A stretch of DNA of 64,000 bases from DASRAJ01 sp035638255 (GTDB lineage Bacteria; Bacteroidota; Bacteroidia; Chitinophagales; UBA10324): NCBI GenBank assembly GCA_035638255.1, contig DASRAJ010000098.1, positions 124,001 through 188,000 of the forward strand. Direction: 5' to 3'. Under the pieces are notes generated by a model that did not search any database, was not told the origin of the DNA, and worked only from the letters and a program-made list of their open reading frames with translations. Below, piece by piece: positions 7,263 through 15,741 of this stretch. The translations under genes were made by a program, and so were the position numbers. Within the stretch, counting starts at the first letter, position 1. Each line of letters starts with the position of its first letter.

Positions 7263-9692
7263 TCACTGCCGGATAGAAGCGCCAAGCTCCTTTTCAAAAG
7301 TACGAATCAGTTTCTCCATGTTCGATTCCACTTCCTTATCTGTCAATGTTTTTTCTGAATCTTCAAAGGTGAATGAAACAGCGTAAGATTTTTTATCAGC
7401 ACCGATCTTCTCATCCTGGTACACATCAAACAAGTTCACTTCTTTCAGCAAGCCGCGGGATGTGTTGTAAGCAAGTGATTCAATTTCCAGGAATGAAATT
7501 TTCTGATCGAGCACGAGGGCCAAATCTCTTCTTACCGCAGGAAACTTTGATGGTTCTGCGTAAGTAGTACTGTTCCTGCAAAATTTCGCAAGCGCATCAA
7601 AATCAAAATCGGCGTACCACACTTCCTTCTTAATGTCGAATGAAGAAATGATTTTTGAACTCGCCTTGCCCAGGTTCACCAATGGGGATTTACCGAGGGA
7701 GTAAGTTAATCCTGTCTGCCAGATTGAATTGCTTATGGCAGCAGAAGCATAGCGCCTGATGCCGCCTCTTCGTAAAATATTTTCTACCACACCCTTCAGA
7801 AAATAAAAATCTACAGGCTGCTCTTTTGCCTGCCATGATTCAGAAAATTTATTTCCTGTGGCAAGAAGAATAAGATGTGATGATTCATCGTAGCGATCTT
7901 CTTTCTTCCTGTAAGTTTTTCCAAACTCAAACAATTTGAGATCGGTCATTTTACGGTTGTGATTGTAGCTGATCACTTCAAGTGCCGGAAAAATCATGGA
8001 AGCGCGCATGGAATCCAAACCAGCATTTGAAAAACTTAATAGCTTAACCACTTCGTCCTTTGTGTCGGGAAAATATTCTTCATGAAACTTTGAATTGGTT
8101 ACTGAGTTATTGATCATCTCACGGAAACCAAAACCGACCAGTGTTTCAGAAATGACATTTTGTAATTCTTCATGCTTGTCATCAGTTGAATAACTCAGCG
8201 AAGAGCGAACGGCATCAGGCATCGGAATTTTTTCAATGCCGTTAATACGGATGATTTCTTCAATCACATCTTCTGCCATGGTCACATCCGTTTTGAAAGT
8301 GGGAGCTGCCACAGTAATTTGTTCGGGATCTTCAGATAGAATCTTGAATTGCAGCGCCTGCAAAATATTCCTTGCATCGTCTTTTTGAATTTCAATTCCC
8401 GCAACACGGTTTAGTTTTTCCCAAGGCAGTAAAATAATTTTTTCTTTCACCGGCATGGGATAGACATCAACAATGCCGGAAGAAATTTTTCCGCCACAGG
8501 TTTCACAGATTAACACGGATGCCCGCTTCAATGCGAACACAGTATTGTTGGGATCAGTGCCTTTCTCAAAGCGAATGGCAGCATCTGTCCGGAGTAAATG
8601 TTTTGTTGAAGTTCTGCGAATAAATTTTGGATTGAAACAGGCGCTTTCGAGAAAAATAGCTGTCGTGGTTTCTTTCACGCCGCTTTTTATTCCGCCATAT
8701 ACGCCTGCAATACACAGCCCCTCTTTCGCATCACAAATCATCAGGTCATTTGCTGAGAGCCTGATCTCTTTGTCATCAAGCGTTTTGAAGACAGAATTCT
8801 CCGCGAGAGTTTTCACAATGATTTTTTTTCCTGAAATTTGATCTGCATCGAAAGCATGGAGTGGTTGCCCGCATTCATACATCACGAAGTTGGTGATGTC
8901 AACGATGTTATTGATTGGGCGAAGTCCAACAGCTTTTATCCGGTTCCGTAGCCATTCAGGAGATTCTTTCACTTCAATTCCTGAAATCGTAACTCCGGAA
9001 TATCGCGGACACGCTTCTGTGTTTTCTACAATAACTTCGATTGGCATAGAATGATCAGCCACCGAAAATTTGCTGACATCAGGAAATCGAAGCGAAGCAT
9101 TTCCATTCCTGTTTGTTTTCAGGTAAGACGCAAGATCACGCGCCACACCAACCTGAGACATCGCATCGCCGCGATTCGGTGTAAGCCCAATTTCAAAAAT
9201 GAAATCTGTTTCAACTTTCAGAAAATCTTTTACAAGAGTGCCAACCTCAGCATCTTCCGGCAACACCATAATCCCGCCATGATCATCACTTAAACCAATT
9301 TCATCTTCGGCACAAATCATTCCCTCTGATTCAACGCCTCGAATTTTTGTCTTCCTGATTTTAAAAGGGTCTCCACTGAATGGATAAAGCATAACACCAT
9401 CGGTTGCAACAATAACCTTTTGTCCTGCCGCTACGTTGGGGGCGCCGCAGATGATTTGCAGATCAGTCGCATCACCTATATTCACTTTTGTGATGGTGAG
9501 TTTATCTGCATCGGAATGCTTCTGTACTTCTTTCACAACACCGATCTTCAATCCTTCATAACCACCTTTCACAGATTCCCATTTTGAAATCTCGTCCACT
9601 TCCAATCCGACATTCGTAAGTATGTCTCCGGCTTCCCCGGGAGATAAATTGAAGTCGAGATATTCCTTCAGCCAGTTGTAAGAAATCTTCAT
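7263..9692 (-). CDS. pheT: Phenylalanine--tRNA ligase beta subunit
   Basis: An 809-residue beta subunit of the (alpha-beta)2 enzyme that charges tRNA-Phe. Domain order is standard: N-terminal coiled part MKISYNWLKEYLDF, an EMAP-type tRNA-binding domain at ~45-155 (LKIGVVKEVQKHSDADKL), the B3/B4 editing region ~220-390 (PLHAFDADQISGK), B5 ~410-480, a catalytic-like domain ~500-690 and a C-terminal FDX-ACB anticodon-binding domain ~715-809 (KFPAVRRDLALVLD). The alpha subunit gene pheS is not in the window. It is followed by the coiled-coil and zapA genes, an arrangement common in the phylum. Confidence 0.96.
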   Translation of the reverse strand: MKISYNWLKEYLDFNLSPGEAGDILTNVGLEVDEISKWESVKGGYEGLKIGVVKEVQKHSDADKLTITKVNIGDATDLQIICGAPNVAAGQKVIVATDGVMLYPFSGDPFKIRKTKIRGVESEGMICAEDEIGLSDDHGGIMVLPEDAEVGTLVKDFLKVETDFIFEIGLTPNRGDAMSQVGVARDLASYLKTNRNGNASLRFPDVSKFSVADHSMPIEVIVENTEACPRYSGVTISGIEVKESPEWLRNRIKAVGLRPINNIVDITNFVMYECGQPLHAFDADQISGKKIIVKTLAENSVFKTLDDKEIRLSANDLMICDAKEGLCIAGVYGGIKSGVKETTTAIFLESACFNPKFIRRTSTKHLLRTDAAIRFEKGTDPNNTVFALKRASVLICETCGGKISSGIVDVYPMPVKEKIILLPWEKLNRVAGIEIQKDDARNILQALQFKILSEDPEQITVAAPTFKTDVTMAEDVIEEIIRINGIEKIPMPDAVRSSLSYSTDDKHEELQNVISETLVGFGFREMINNSVTNSKFHEEYFPDTKDEVVKLLSFSNAGLDSMRASMIFPALEVISYNHNRKMTDLKLFEFGKTYRKKEDRYDESSHLILLATGNKFSESWQAKEQPVDFYFLKGVVENILRRGGIRRYASAAISNSIWQTGLTYSLGKSPLVNLGKASSKIISSFDIKKEVWYADFDFDALAKFCRNSTTYAEPSKFPAVRRDLALVLDQKISFLEIESLAYNTSRGLLKEVNLFDVYQDEKIGADKKSYAVSFTFEDSEKTLTDKEVESNMEKLIRTFEKELGASIRQ

Positions 9693-9725
9693 GCCTCAAA
9701 AATAAGGAGGACGATTTGAGTTTGC

Positions 9726-9752
9726 CACGAATTGCACGAATTGCACGAATTA
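9726..9752. repeat. Three 9-bp tandem repeats CACGAATTG
   Basis: Units CACGAATTG, CACGAATTG and CACGAATTA lie between the divergent pheT and DUF2721 genes. The last unit overlaps the -7 box of the DUF2721 promoter, so unit gain or loss would shift promoter spacing. Confidence 0.8.
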
Positions 9753-9758
9753 TCTTTG
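9751..9758 (+). promoter_or_regulatory. -7 promoter box TATCTTTG for the DUF2721 gene
   Basis: Exact match to TAnnTTTG, 16 bases before the ATG at 9775. A TTG at 9732-9734 gives a spacing of 16, shorter than the usual 19-21. Confidence 0.5.
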
Positions 9759-9774
9759 AACACAAATTTTCTCC

Positions 9775-10179
9775 ATGGAAATCACTTTTACCACACCTGC
9801 GATTTTATTTCCGGCAGTATCATTATTGCTGATTGCTTACACGAACCGCTACCTCGCTATTGCACGCCTGATCCGTGAATTAAAAACAGCACACCGTAAA
9901 CAGGAGAACCCGATTTACCTCAAGCAAATCCGTGTGCTGAAACGTCGCGAGCGATTCATTCGCAACATGCAGGCGTTTGCAATTGCAAGTTTGTTCTGTT
10001 GCACATTTGCGATGGCAATGATCTATTTAGGTGAGAAACGCTGGGGCGGAATAGTATTTGGCGCTGCATTATTGCTCATGCTTATTTCACTCGCGATTTC
10101 TTTTCGTGATATCCTGATGGCAGGTATTGCCCTGAAGATTGAGTTAGAAGAATTGGAAGAAGAATTAAAAGAAGAATAG
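9775..10179 (+). CDS. DUF2721-family membrane protein
   Basis: A 134-residue integral membrane protein with about three hydrophobic helices: residues ~8-25 (FPAVSLLLIAYTN), ~65-82 (FAIASLFCCTFAMAMIYL) and ~88-108 (GIVFGAALLLMLISLAISF). A basic cytoplasmic segment LIRELKTAHRKQENP is followed by the family's KQIRVLKRRERFIRNM motif, and the tail is Glu-rich. The family's function is unknown. It stands alone between pheT (divergent) and the tRNA genes. Confidence 0.82.
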   Translation: MEITFTTPAILFPAVSLLLIAYTNRYLAIARLIRELKTAHRKQENPIYLKQIRVLKRRERFIRNMQAFAIASLFCCTFAMAMIYLGEKRWGGIVFGAALLLMLISLAISFRDILMAGIALKIELEELEEELKEE

Positions 10180-10224
10180 CTCAAAGCCATTGAGATGAAT
10201 TTTCTACTTTTGCTATCCTATTAC

Positions 10225-10314
10225 GGAGAGGTGCCTGAGTGGCCGAAAGGGCCGGTTTGCTAAACCGTTGTACGCTGTAAAAGTGTACCGAGAGTTCGAA
10301 TCTCTCCCTCTCCG
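10225..10314 (+). tRNA. tRNA-Ser (anticodon GCT)
   Basis: The acceptor stem GGAGAGG/CCTCTCC (10225-10231 with 10307-10313) is followed by discriminator G10314. The anticodon loop TTGCTAA carries GCT at 10259-10261. A long variable arm, as expected for class II serine tRNAs, brings the total to 90 bases. The T-loop GAGTTCGAATCTC is intact. The outermost anticodon-stem pair appears mismatched. CCA is not encoded. Confidence 0.95.
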
Positions 10315-10323
10315 CAAAAAAAA

Positions 10324-10340
10324 GTTAATTGTTAATTGTT
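10324..10340. repeat. Short tandem repeat GTTAATT
   Basis: Two 7-bp units GTTAATT followed by a diverged third lie 10 bases after tRNA-Ser. A CCCGA/TCGGG hairpin is at 10396-10409. This belongs to the class of TAA-rich intergenic micro-repeats seen across this window. Confidence 0.6.
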
Positions 10341-10432
10341 CATCGTACACTTGCCTCTGATTTATTTTTTTCATTATTCACCATTAACGACCTGTCCCGA
10401 TTTTTCGGGAATAACCAATAACTTTTTTGCCT

Positions 10433-10506
10433 CGGGGTGTAGCGCAGTTGGCTAGCGCACCTGGTTTGGGACCAGGGGGTCGCGTGTTCGAGTCACGCCA
10501 CCCCGA
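10433..10506 (+). tRNA. tRNA-Pro (anticodon TGG)
   Basis: The acceptor stem CGGGGTG/CACCCCG (10433-10439 with 10499-10505) is followed by discriminator A10506. The anticodon stem is CCTGG/CCAGG with loop TTTGGGA, giving anticodon TGG at 10467-10469. The T-loop GTTCGAGTC is present and the length is 74 bases. CCA is not encoded. Confidence 0.96.
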
Positions 10507-10508
10507 CT

Positions 10509-10544
10509 AAAGTCCGATCTGTTTTTTTGGATCGGACTTTTTTT
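10509..10544 (+). terminator. Rho-independent terminator after tRNA-Pro
   Basis: An 11-bp stem AAAGTCCGATC/GATCGGACTTT (10509-10519 with 10530-10540), a 10-base loop and a following T-tract lie directly after the tRNA 3' end. Confidence 0.9.
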
Positions 10545-10600
10545 GGAAACCTTTACCAAGTTATCCCCGACTTTGATTTCGGATTGCTGATTTCCGATTT

Positions 10601-10635
10601 AAACAAAAACGCCACGGAAAATATTTCGCGGCGTT
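10601..10635 (-). terminator. Rho-independent terminator after dnaA
   Basis: On the minus strand the stem AACGCCGCG pairs with CGTGGCGTT (one G-U pair) around a 10-base loop. It is followed by GTTTTTGTTT and lies 22 bases past the dnaA stop. Confidence 0.82.
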
Positions 10636-10656
10636 CTCATTCTTCGTAGAATTATT

Positions 10657-12090
10657 TCAGGAAATGCTCAACTGAATTTTCTTTTCGATGTCAGCGACTG
10701 ATTCCTTAAAGTCTTTATCAGTATCCATCAAATCACGGACCGCCTGGCAAGAATGAATCACTGTGGAGTGATCTCTTCCTCCGAAATGACGACCAATTAC
10801 TTTCAATGAATTCTTGGTAAAGCTTTTTGCCAGGTACATGGAGAGTTGCCGGGCTTGCACAATCTGGCGCTTGCGTGTCTTTTCCTTCAATTTTTCCTGG
10901 GGAACACTGAAGTATTCGCACACCGCTTTCTGAATAAACTCAATCGAAACCTCGCGTGATACGCTCTTAACAAAATTCTTGATGATCTTCTTTGCTGTAT
11001 CAAGATCAATTTCTTTTTTGTTCAAAGAAGACTGAGCGAGCAAAGAAATTAAAGCTCCTTCCAACTCACGAACATTGGAACTTACGTTGTACGCAACAAA
11101 TTCCACTACATCATGCGGAAGCTCGATACCATCTGCATACATTTTCTTCTCGAGAATGGCCATGCGTGTTTCAAAATCGGGAATCGCGAGATCGGTTGTC
11201 AATCCCATCTTGAAACGGGAGAGCAAACGCTCTTCAATGCCTTCAAGGTCGCGTGGTGAGCGGTCTGATGAGAGAACAATTTGCTTTCCTGATTGATGAA
11301 GGTGATTGAAGATGTGAAAGAAAATATCCTGTGTGCGGTCCTTATTGGCGAAGAACTGAATGTCATCAACCAGCAGCACATCCACCATTTGATAGAAGTG
11401 AATAAACTCATTCACTGAATTATTTTTGAGATAGTCAATGAACTGGTTCGTGAATTTTTCAGAAGGAACGTAGAGGACGGTTTTGTCAGGAAAGTTCATC
11501 TTCACCTGGTTGCCGGTTGCATGCAACAAATGCGTTTTTCCAAGACCCACTCCCGAATGAACTACCAGAGGATTGAAAGAAGTGCCACCCGGCTTGCCCG
11601 CTACTGCCCATCCCGCAGAACGTGCTAACCGGTTGCAATCACCTTCGATGTAAGTATCGAATGAGTAGTTAGCATTGAGTTGTGAATCAATCTGTACTTT
11701 TTTTAAACCGGGAATCACGAACGGGTTTTTGATATCACGGCCCAACGCCACCGGTGCAAGCAGTTCCGGATTCTTGTTGTCACCGGTTTTGTACGTGGGA
11801 ACATTTACGGTGAAAGGCGATTGGTGTGAAGAGGAGCTGTCCATCACAATCTGGTATTCAAGACGCGCGGCTTTATCCAGTTCACGCTTGATGGTTTTGC
11901 TCAGCAGTGTTACATAATGTTCTTCGAGCCATTCATAAAAAAACTGACTGGGCACCTGGATCGTAAGAATATTTTTTTCAAGCTTGATCGCTTTGATGGG
12001 TTCGAACCAGGTTTTGTAACTCTGTAAGTTCACATTGTCCTTGATGATCTTCAAACAATTCTTCCAAACATCTTCAGCAGTTCTCGTCAT
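10657..12090 (-). CDS. dnaA: Chromosomal replication initiator protein DnaA
   Basis: 477 residues from the ATG at 12090, chosen because homologues start just before VWKNCLKIIKDN and because AGGA lies ~11 bases upstream. In-frame ATGs at 12138 and 12177 would add unrelated sequence. Domain I spans residues ~1-80. The AAA+ domain has Walker A in SGVGLGKTHLLHA, Walker B in VLLVDDIQFF and a sensor segment in LLSRFKMGL. The DNA-binding domain IV has the signature GRDHSTVIHS. DnaA-ATP binds origin DnaA boxes and melts oriC. Neither dnaN nor recF nor an obvious oriC is adjacent. A box TACTTTCG (12148-12141) fits a -7 element with a ~45-base leader. Confidence 0.96.
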   Translation of the reverse strand: MTRTAEDVWKNCLKIIKDNVNLQSYKTWFEPIKAIKLEKNILTIQVPSQFFYEWLEEHYVTLLSKTIKRELDKAARLEYQIVMDSSSSHQSPFTVNVPTYKTGDNKNPELLAPVALGRDIKNPFVIPGLKKVQIDSQLNANYSFDTYIEGDCNRLARSAGWAVAGKPGGTSFNPLVVHSGVGLGKTHLLHATGNQVKMNFPDKTVLYVPSEKFTNQFIDYLKNNSVNEFIHFYQMVDVLLVDDIQFFANKDRTQDIFFHIFNHLHQSGKQIVLSSDRSPRDLEGIEERLLSRFKMGLTTDLAIPDFETRMAILEKKMYADGIELPHDVVEFVAYNVSSNVRELEGALISLLAQSSLNKKEIDLDTAKKIIKNFVKSVSREVSIEFIQKAVCEYFSVPQEKLKEKTRKRQIVQARQLSMYLAKSFTKNSLKVIGRHFGGRDHSTVIHSCQAVRDLMDTDKDFKESVADIEKKIQLSIS

Positions 12091-12561
12091 GATTTTGTCC
12101 TGGGATTGTCGCGTATTAGTATTTATACTGTTTGCCATTTCGAAAGTATCAAAAATTGTTTTCAATAATGAGTGCAAACATCAGCTAAAAAAATTTTCGA
12201 AAAAATAATTCAAACCACTTGACTTTCTCGTGGGAATTACAATTCGCATTTGCGAGTGAGCTTTTTCGAAAGATTTTTTCAGAATGAAGCATCATCAAGC
12301 GTCTGCACTGAGTCTGATTATGCTTCTTGTATTCAAACGATGTACTGATAACGATTTCAGCAGGAAGAATCCACTCCTGTAATTTGCCTTCCTGCAATCT
12401 GCCGGATTTTTCTCAGGTGAAATCAAGTGTAATTTAATTTTTTTACTGTGTATTTCAGAAGAATCAGAACGGGAAATGAACACCGAAATTTTTTTTGCGA
12501 TCAATAAATGAGGTGAAAATTATTTTAATGGAATTAACTCTTGTCAATACAATAACAATAA
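12091..12561. other. 470-bp AT-rich gap upstream of dnaA, no gene seen
   Basis: AT-rich with several A/T tracts. I found no TTATCCACA-type DnaA box on either strand, so there is no support for oriC here. Short open frames at 12185-12397 and 12295-12504 lack recognisable features. TTTTCGAAA-type palindromes occur at 12196-12204 and 12262-12271. Confidence 0.5.
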
Positions 12562-14130
12562 TCAGACCCGATGCTCACCGAAGACTTTTCGAAGGGTGTC
12601 AGCGATTTCACCCAATGTAGCGTATTGTTCTACGGCTTCAATTACAGAAGGCATAACGTTTTCATCAGCACGCGCTTTGCTTTCTAACTCGTCCAACGCA
12701 GTGGCAACTGCCGGCGCATTCCGCCTTGATTTGAGTCGTGTCAGTTTTTCAACCTGCAAATTTCTGATCGAGTCGTCTACCCGGAAAATGTTCATTAGCA
12801 TTTCTTCTTCAGTAACAAATTGATTTACTCCCACGATAATTTTTTCATTCCGCTCTATTGCCTGCTGATACTTGTATGCCGAGCTTGCAATTTCCGACTG
12901 CATAAACCCTGCTTCAATCGCTTGCACAGCGCCTCCCATCGCATCAATTTTGTCAATGTATTTCTGTGCCTGCAGCTCTAATTCATCGGTGAGTGTTTCA
13001 ATAAAGAACGAACCACCAAGAGGGTCTGCGGTGTGGGTGACACCGCTTTCATGCGCGATAATTTGCTGGGTACGCAATGCAATTCCTGCTGCTGATTCTG
13101 TTGGCAAACTCAATGCTTCATCATATCCGTTCGTGTGAAGCGATTGTGTTCCGCCGAGCACGGCTGCGAGTGCCTGTACCGTAACGCGCGCAATGTTGTT
13201 CAATGGTTGTTGTGCCGTGAGGGTAGAGCCGCCCGTCTGTGTATGAAAGCGCAGCATCTGCGCACGCGGATCGGTCGCGCCAAGGTCCTTTGTGATTTTC
13301 GCCCACATTCTCCGCGCTGCACGAAACTTCGCTACTTCTTCGAACAAATTATTGTGAGCATTGAAGAAAAAAGAAATTCTTCTTGCAAAAACATTGATGT
13401 CTAATCCGCGGGCCAGTGCAGCTTTCAAATAGGCCTTGCCATTTGAAAGGGTGAATGCAATTTCCTGCACGGCCGTGCAACCCGCCTCACGCATGTGATA
13501 ACCCGAAACGGAAATAGTATTCCAACCGGGCAATTTTTTCGCGCAAAAATCAAACACATCAGTTATCAATTTCATCGAGGGCTTTGGCGGATAGATGTAC
13601 GTTCCCCGTGCTGCATACTCTTTCAGGATATCATTCTGCACAGTACCTGAAATTTTTTTCAGATCGGCTTGTTGCCGTTTTGCCAGTGCAACATACATCG
13701 CAAGAAGAATGTACGCCGTGGCGTTGATCGTCATTGATGTGGTGATGCTTTGCAATGGAATTCCGTCGAACAATTCTTCCATGTCCTGCAATGAATCAAT
13801 AGCCACTCCGGCTTTTCCAACCTCACCTTCAGCCATGGGATGATCAGAATCGTAACCGATTTGAGTTGGAAGATCAAATGCCACGGATAATCCTGTAGTT
13901 CCCTGGTTAAGTAAGTAATGATAGCGGCGATTCGATTCTTCAGCTGTAGAAAATCCGGCATACTGCCGCATCGTCCAGAGCTTATCACGATACATGCTTT
14001 CATGTACACCGCGCGTGAAAGGAAATTCACCCGGCAACTTATCTGTCTCATGGGGCGTCCCGGAATAAACCGGCTGAATTTCAATGCCGGAATCTGTGTA
14101 GAATTTTTTTGAAGGTACTTTATCTTTCAT
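12562..14130 (-). CDS. Methylmalonyl-CoA mutase, catalytic (large) subunit without B12-binding domain
   Basis: 522 residues from the ATG at 14130; a start at 14172 would add an unconserved stretch and lie upstream of the likely promoter box. The TIM-barrel substrate domain is complete (RQYAGFSTAEESN, GLSVAFDLPTQIGYDSDHP, QNDILKEYAARGTYIYPP, GYHMREAG). The chain ends after EVFGEH-like helices (TLRKVFGEHRV) with no cobalamin-binding domain (no DxHxxG). A separate small subunit must therefore supply B12, and it is not in the window. The Tyr in RQYAGFS and the Arg in AARGTYIYPP are the residues that, in the family, favour methylmalonyl-CoA over isobutyryl-CoA. Likely role: propionyl-CoA/succinyl-CoA interconversion. 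Confidence 0.88.
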   Translation of the reverse strand: MKDKVPSKKFYTDSGIEIQPVYSGTPHETDKLPGEFPFTRGVHESMYRDKLWTMRQYAGFSTAEESNRRYHYLLNQGTTGLSVAFDLPTQIGYDSDHPMAEGEVGKAGVAIDSLQDMEELFDGIPLQSITTSMTINATAYILLAMYVALAKRQQADLKKISGTVQNDILKEYAARGTYIYPPKPSMKLITDVFDFCAKKLPGWNTISVSGYHMREAGCTAVQEIAFTLSNGKAYLKAALARGLDINVFARRISFFFNAHNNLFEEVAKFRAARRMWAKITKDLGATDPRAQMLRFHTQTGGSTLTAQQPLNNIARVTVQALAAVLGGTQSLHTNGYDEALSLPTESAAGIALRTQQIIAHESGVTHTADPLGGSFFIETLTDELELQAQKYIDKIDAMGGAVQAIEAGFMQSEIASSAYKYQQAIERNEKIIVGVNQFVTEEEMLMNIFRVDDSIRNLQVEKLTRLKSRRNAPAVATALDELESKARADENVMPSVIEAVEQYATLGEIADTLRKVFGEHRV

Positions 14131-14148
14131 TTCGAAATTGGAATGAAG

Positions 14149-14156
14149 CGAAGATA
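14149..14156 (-). promoter_or_regulatory. -7-like box TATCTTCG for the mutase gene
   Basis: Exact TATCTTCG on the minus strand, 18 bases before the ATG at 14130; one of five copies placed this way in the window. No TTG at a normal -33 distance. Confidence 0.4.
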
Positions 14157-14262
14157 GCAACGGCGAAAGCAACTCTATACTTTATTCACTGACATTGCTG
14201 CGGAGAATCCCATTCTCAAAAATATTTTTGCGATCTGACCAGGTGGTGTGAAGAGAGAGATA

Positions 14263-14793
14263 TCAATAAATTTTCTTCACCTCAATCTTCAGCGTATCGA
14301 GAGCTTTTTGCGTGGGCATCACCTGGTCGTTGTTGATGAAGTATTCGATGATGGCGCGGCTTAAATCTTTTCCTGAAGCACTGTCAGGAATTTCTGTTGA
14401 TACTCTATTGATGATGCCGATCAATTCTTCCTTCACCTGAACAAGCATTCCCCAGGTCTCATGGGAGATGTAGATCTGCTGAGAAAGGTTGTGTTCAAAT
14501 TCAATACGAATGTTTGCAAGGAGCGCTTTCTGTAAATCCAAAGCAGTCATGCCGGGCTTGTTCACACGCTGAATCAAGCTTGTCGGAGTTATTCGCTCAA
14601 GAAAAATCGTTAAGCGCTCAAACGCCTGCAGCCGGATCGGCAGTGCATCTTTGTAATGTGCAGCACGTATTTCCAAATCTCTGCGGTCCCTTTCGCCCGT
14701 CACAAATAACTTTAATACAGCATAAGCGGTTAGAAAAGTAATGACAGAAGGAATAGTGTATTTCAGAATATCAAGAACATCAGTCCAGCTCAT
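14263..14793 (-). CDS. Conserved Bacteroidota protein with N-terminal transmembrane helix, unknown function
   Basis: A 176-residue protein. Residues ~9-31 form one membrane helix (ILKYTIPSVITFLTAYAVLKLF), followed by a cytoplasmic helical domain with the segment PIRLQAFERLTIFLERITP and HNLSQQIYISHETWGML. I recall similar proteins of unknown function widely in Bacteroidota but can assign no activity. It is transcribed divergently from the IscA-type gene (95-base gap) and lies 132 bases before the mutase start, so its own promoter is likely. Confidence 0.78.
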   Translation of the reverse strand: MSWTDVLDILKYTIPSVITFLTAYAVLKLFVTGERDRRDLEIRAAHYKDALPIRLQAFERLTIFLERITPTSLIQRVNKPGMTALDLQKALLANIRIEFEHNLSQQIYISHETWGMLVQVKEELIGIINRVSTEIPDSASGKDLSRAIIEYFINNDQVMPTQKALDTLKIEVKKIY

Positions 14794-14888
14794 CAGAAGA
14801 AATTTGGTGAATGCAAAGAAACGAAATTGCTGAATGGAACGCTGTGGCTGTGACCTTTGTTGCTTACCTTTGTAAACAAATCGAAGTT

Positions 14889-15251
14889 ATGGAAGTACTG
14901 GAAAATGAAAGCGGCATTGATCAACTGCCCGTGACATTCACTGACGAAGCAGTAAAGGAAATTAAGCGCATCGCCATATCTGAAAACATTTCTCAAAATC
15001 AGGGATTACGTGTTGGTGTGAAGGGTGGCGGCTGTTCAGGAATGACCTACGTGCTGGGCTTCGATGAAAAACAAGAAGGCGACCAGGAATTTCTGATAGA
15101 AGATGTGAGGATCTTCATGAACAAATCGCACGAGCTATATTTATTTGGAATGCAGATTGACTATGAGCAGGGATTGAATACACGCGGCTTTGTTTTTCAA
15201 AATCCCAATGCGAAAAAGACCTGCGGCTGCGGTACTTCTTTTTCTGCTTAA
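14889..15251 (+). CDS. HesB/IscA-family iron-sulfur cluster assembly protein
   Basis: A 120-residue A-type carrier, starting at the ATG at 14889; an ATG at 14811 in the same frame would add 26 unconserved residues. The three conserved cysteines of the family are present: VKGGGCSGMTY and KKTCGCGTSF, plus the NPNAKKTCGCG tail. It should receive [2Fe-2S]/[4Fe-4S] clusters and pass them to apo-enzymes. It converges on the Hpt gene, with 12 bases between stop codons. No other isc or suf gene is in the window. Confidence 0.92.
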   Translation: MEVLENESGIDQLPVTFTDEAVKEIKRIAISENISQNQGLRVGVKGGGCSGMTYVLGFDEKQEGDQEFLIEDVRIFMNKSHELYLFGMQIDYEQGLNTRGFVFQNPNAKKTCGCGTSFSA

Positions 15252-15263
15252 AAAAATTTTCTT

Positions 15264-15647
15264 TTATTTCTGACTGAAGAAATCCTCATCAATATCCTTC
15301 ATCCCCTTCAGCAATTCTGTTTTGAATAAATTGAAGAGTCGCATAACGTCCCCGACATCACTATTGTCTGCAGCGTGTAAGTGCATGGCATGAACAAAGT
15401 TTCCGGGATCAACAATACCAAGCATAGCAAGGTTAGTTTTTATTTTATGTGTAGCAGCTTTGGCACCGGCAACGTTGTGGTTAAGGAGGCAGTTCTCAAT
15501 CTCCTCCACTTGCTTGGGTGTTTCCTCCAAATATAATTTTAGGACAATATTCATTGCCGGCAAATCATCGCCGTAATAATCCTTGAGGAAATCAAGATTA
15601 TAATGTCGTTCCAAATGAGGGGTACTTTGGTTTGGACTTACGAACAT
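15264..15647 (-). CDS. Single-domain Hpt histidine phosphotransfer protein
   Basis: A 127-residue protein with one Hpt four-helix domain (~15-115). The phosphorylatable histidine is H67 in ATHKIKTNLAMLG, the usual HxxKxxxxxxG pattern. It should relay phosphate from a hybrid sensor kinase to a response regulator; neither is adjacent. The partially sequenced propeller sensor at 62839 is the only candidate sensor in the window, and linking them is speculative. Confidence 0.87.
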   Translation of the reverse strand: MFVSPNQSTPHLERHYNLDFLKDYYGDDLPAMNIVLKLYLEETPKQVEEIENCLLNHNVAGAKAATHKIKTNLAMLGIVDPGNFVHAMHLHAADNSDVGDVMRLFNLFKTELLKGMKDIDEDFFSQK

Positions 15648-15741
15648 ATCTTTTTTTTATGAAGCTTGACTTCTGTTTTTCAAATTCCTTTTATCAAGAG
15701 TAATCTATGGAGGCGAATTAATTTTCTGAATTGGAACGTGG

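Noticed and set aside
12185..12504. Short minus-strand frames upstream of dnaA
   Set aside because: Biased, low-complexity translations in AT-rich DNA; no conservation evidence.
12091..12561. Gap upstream of dnaA considered as oriC
   Set aside because: No cluster of DnaA boxes found by eye on either strand.
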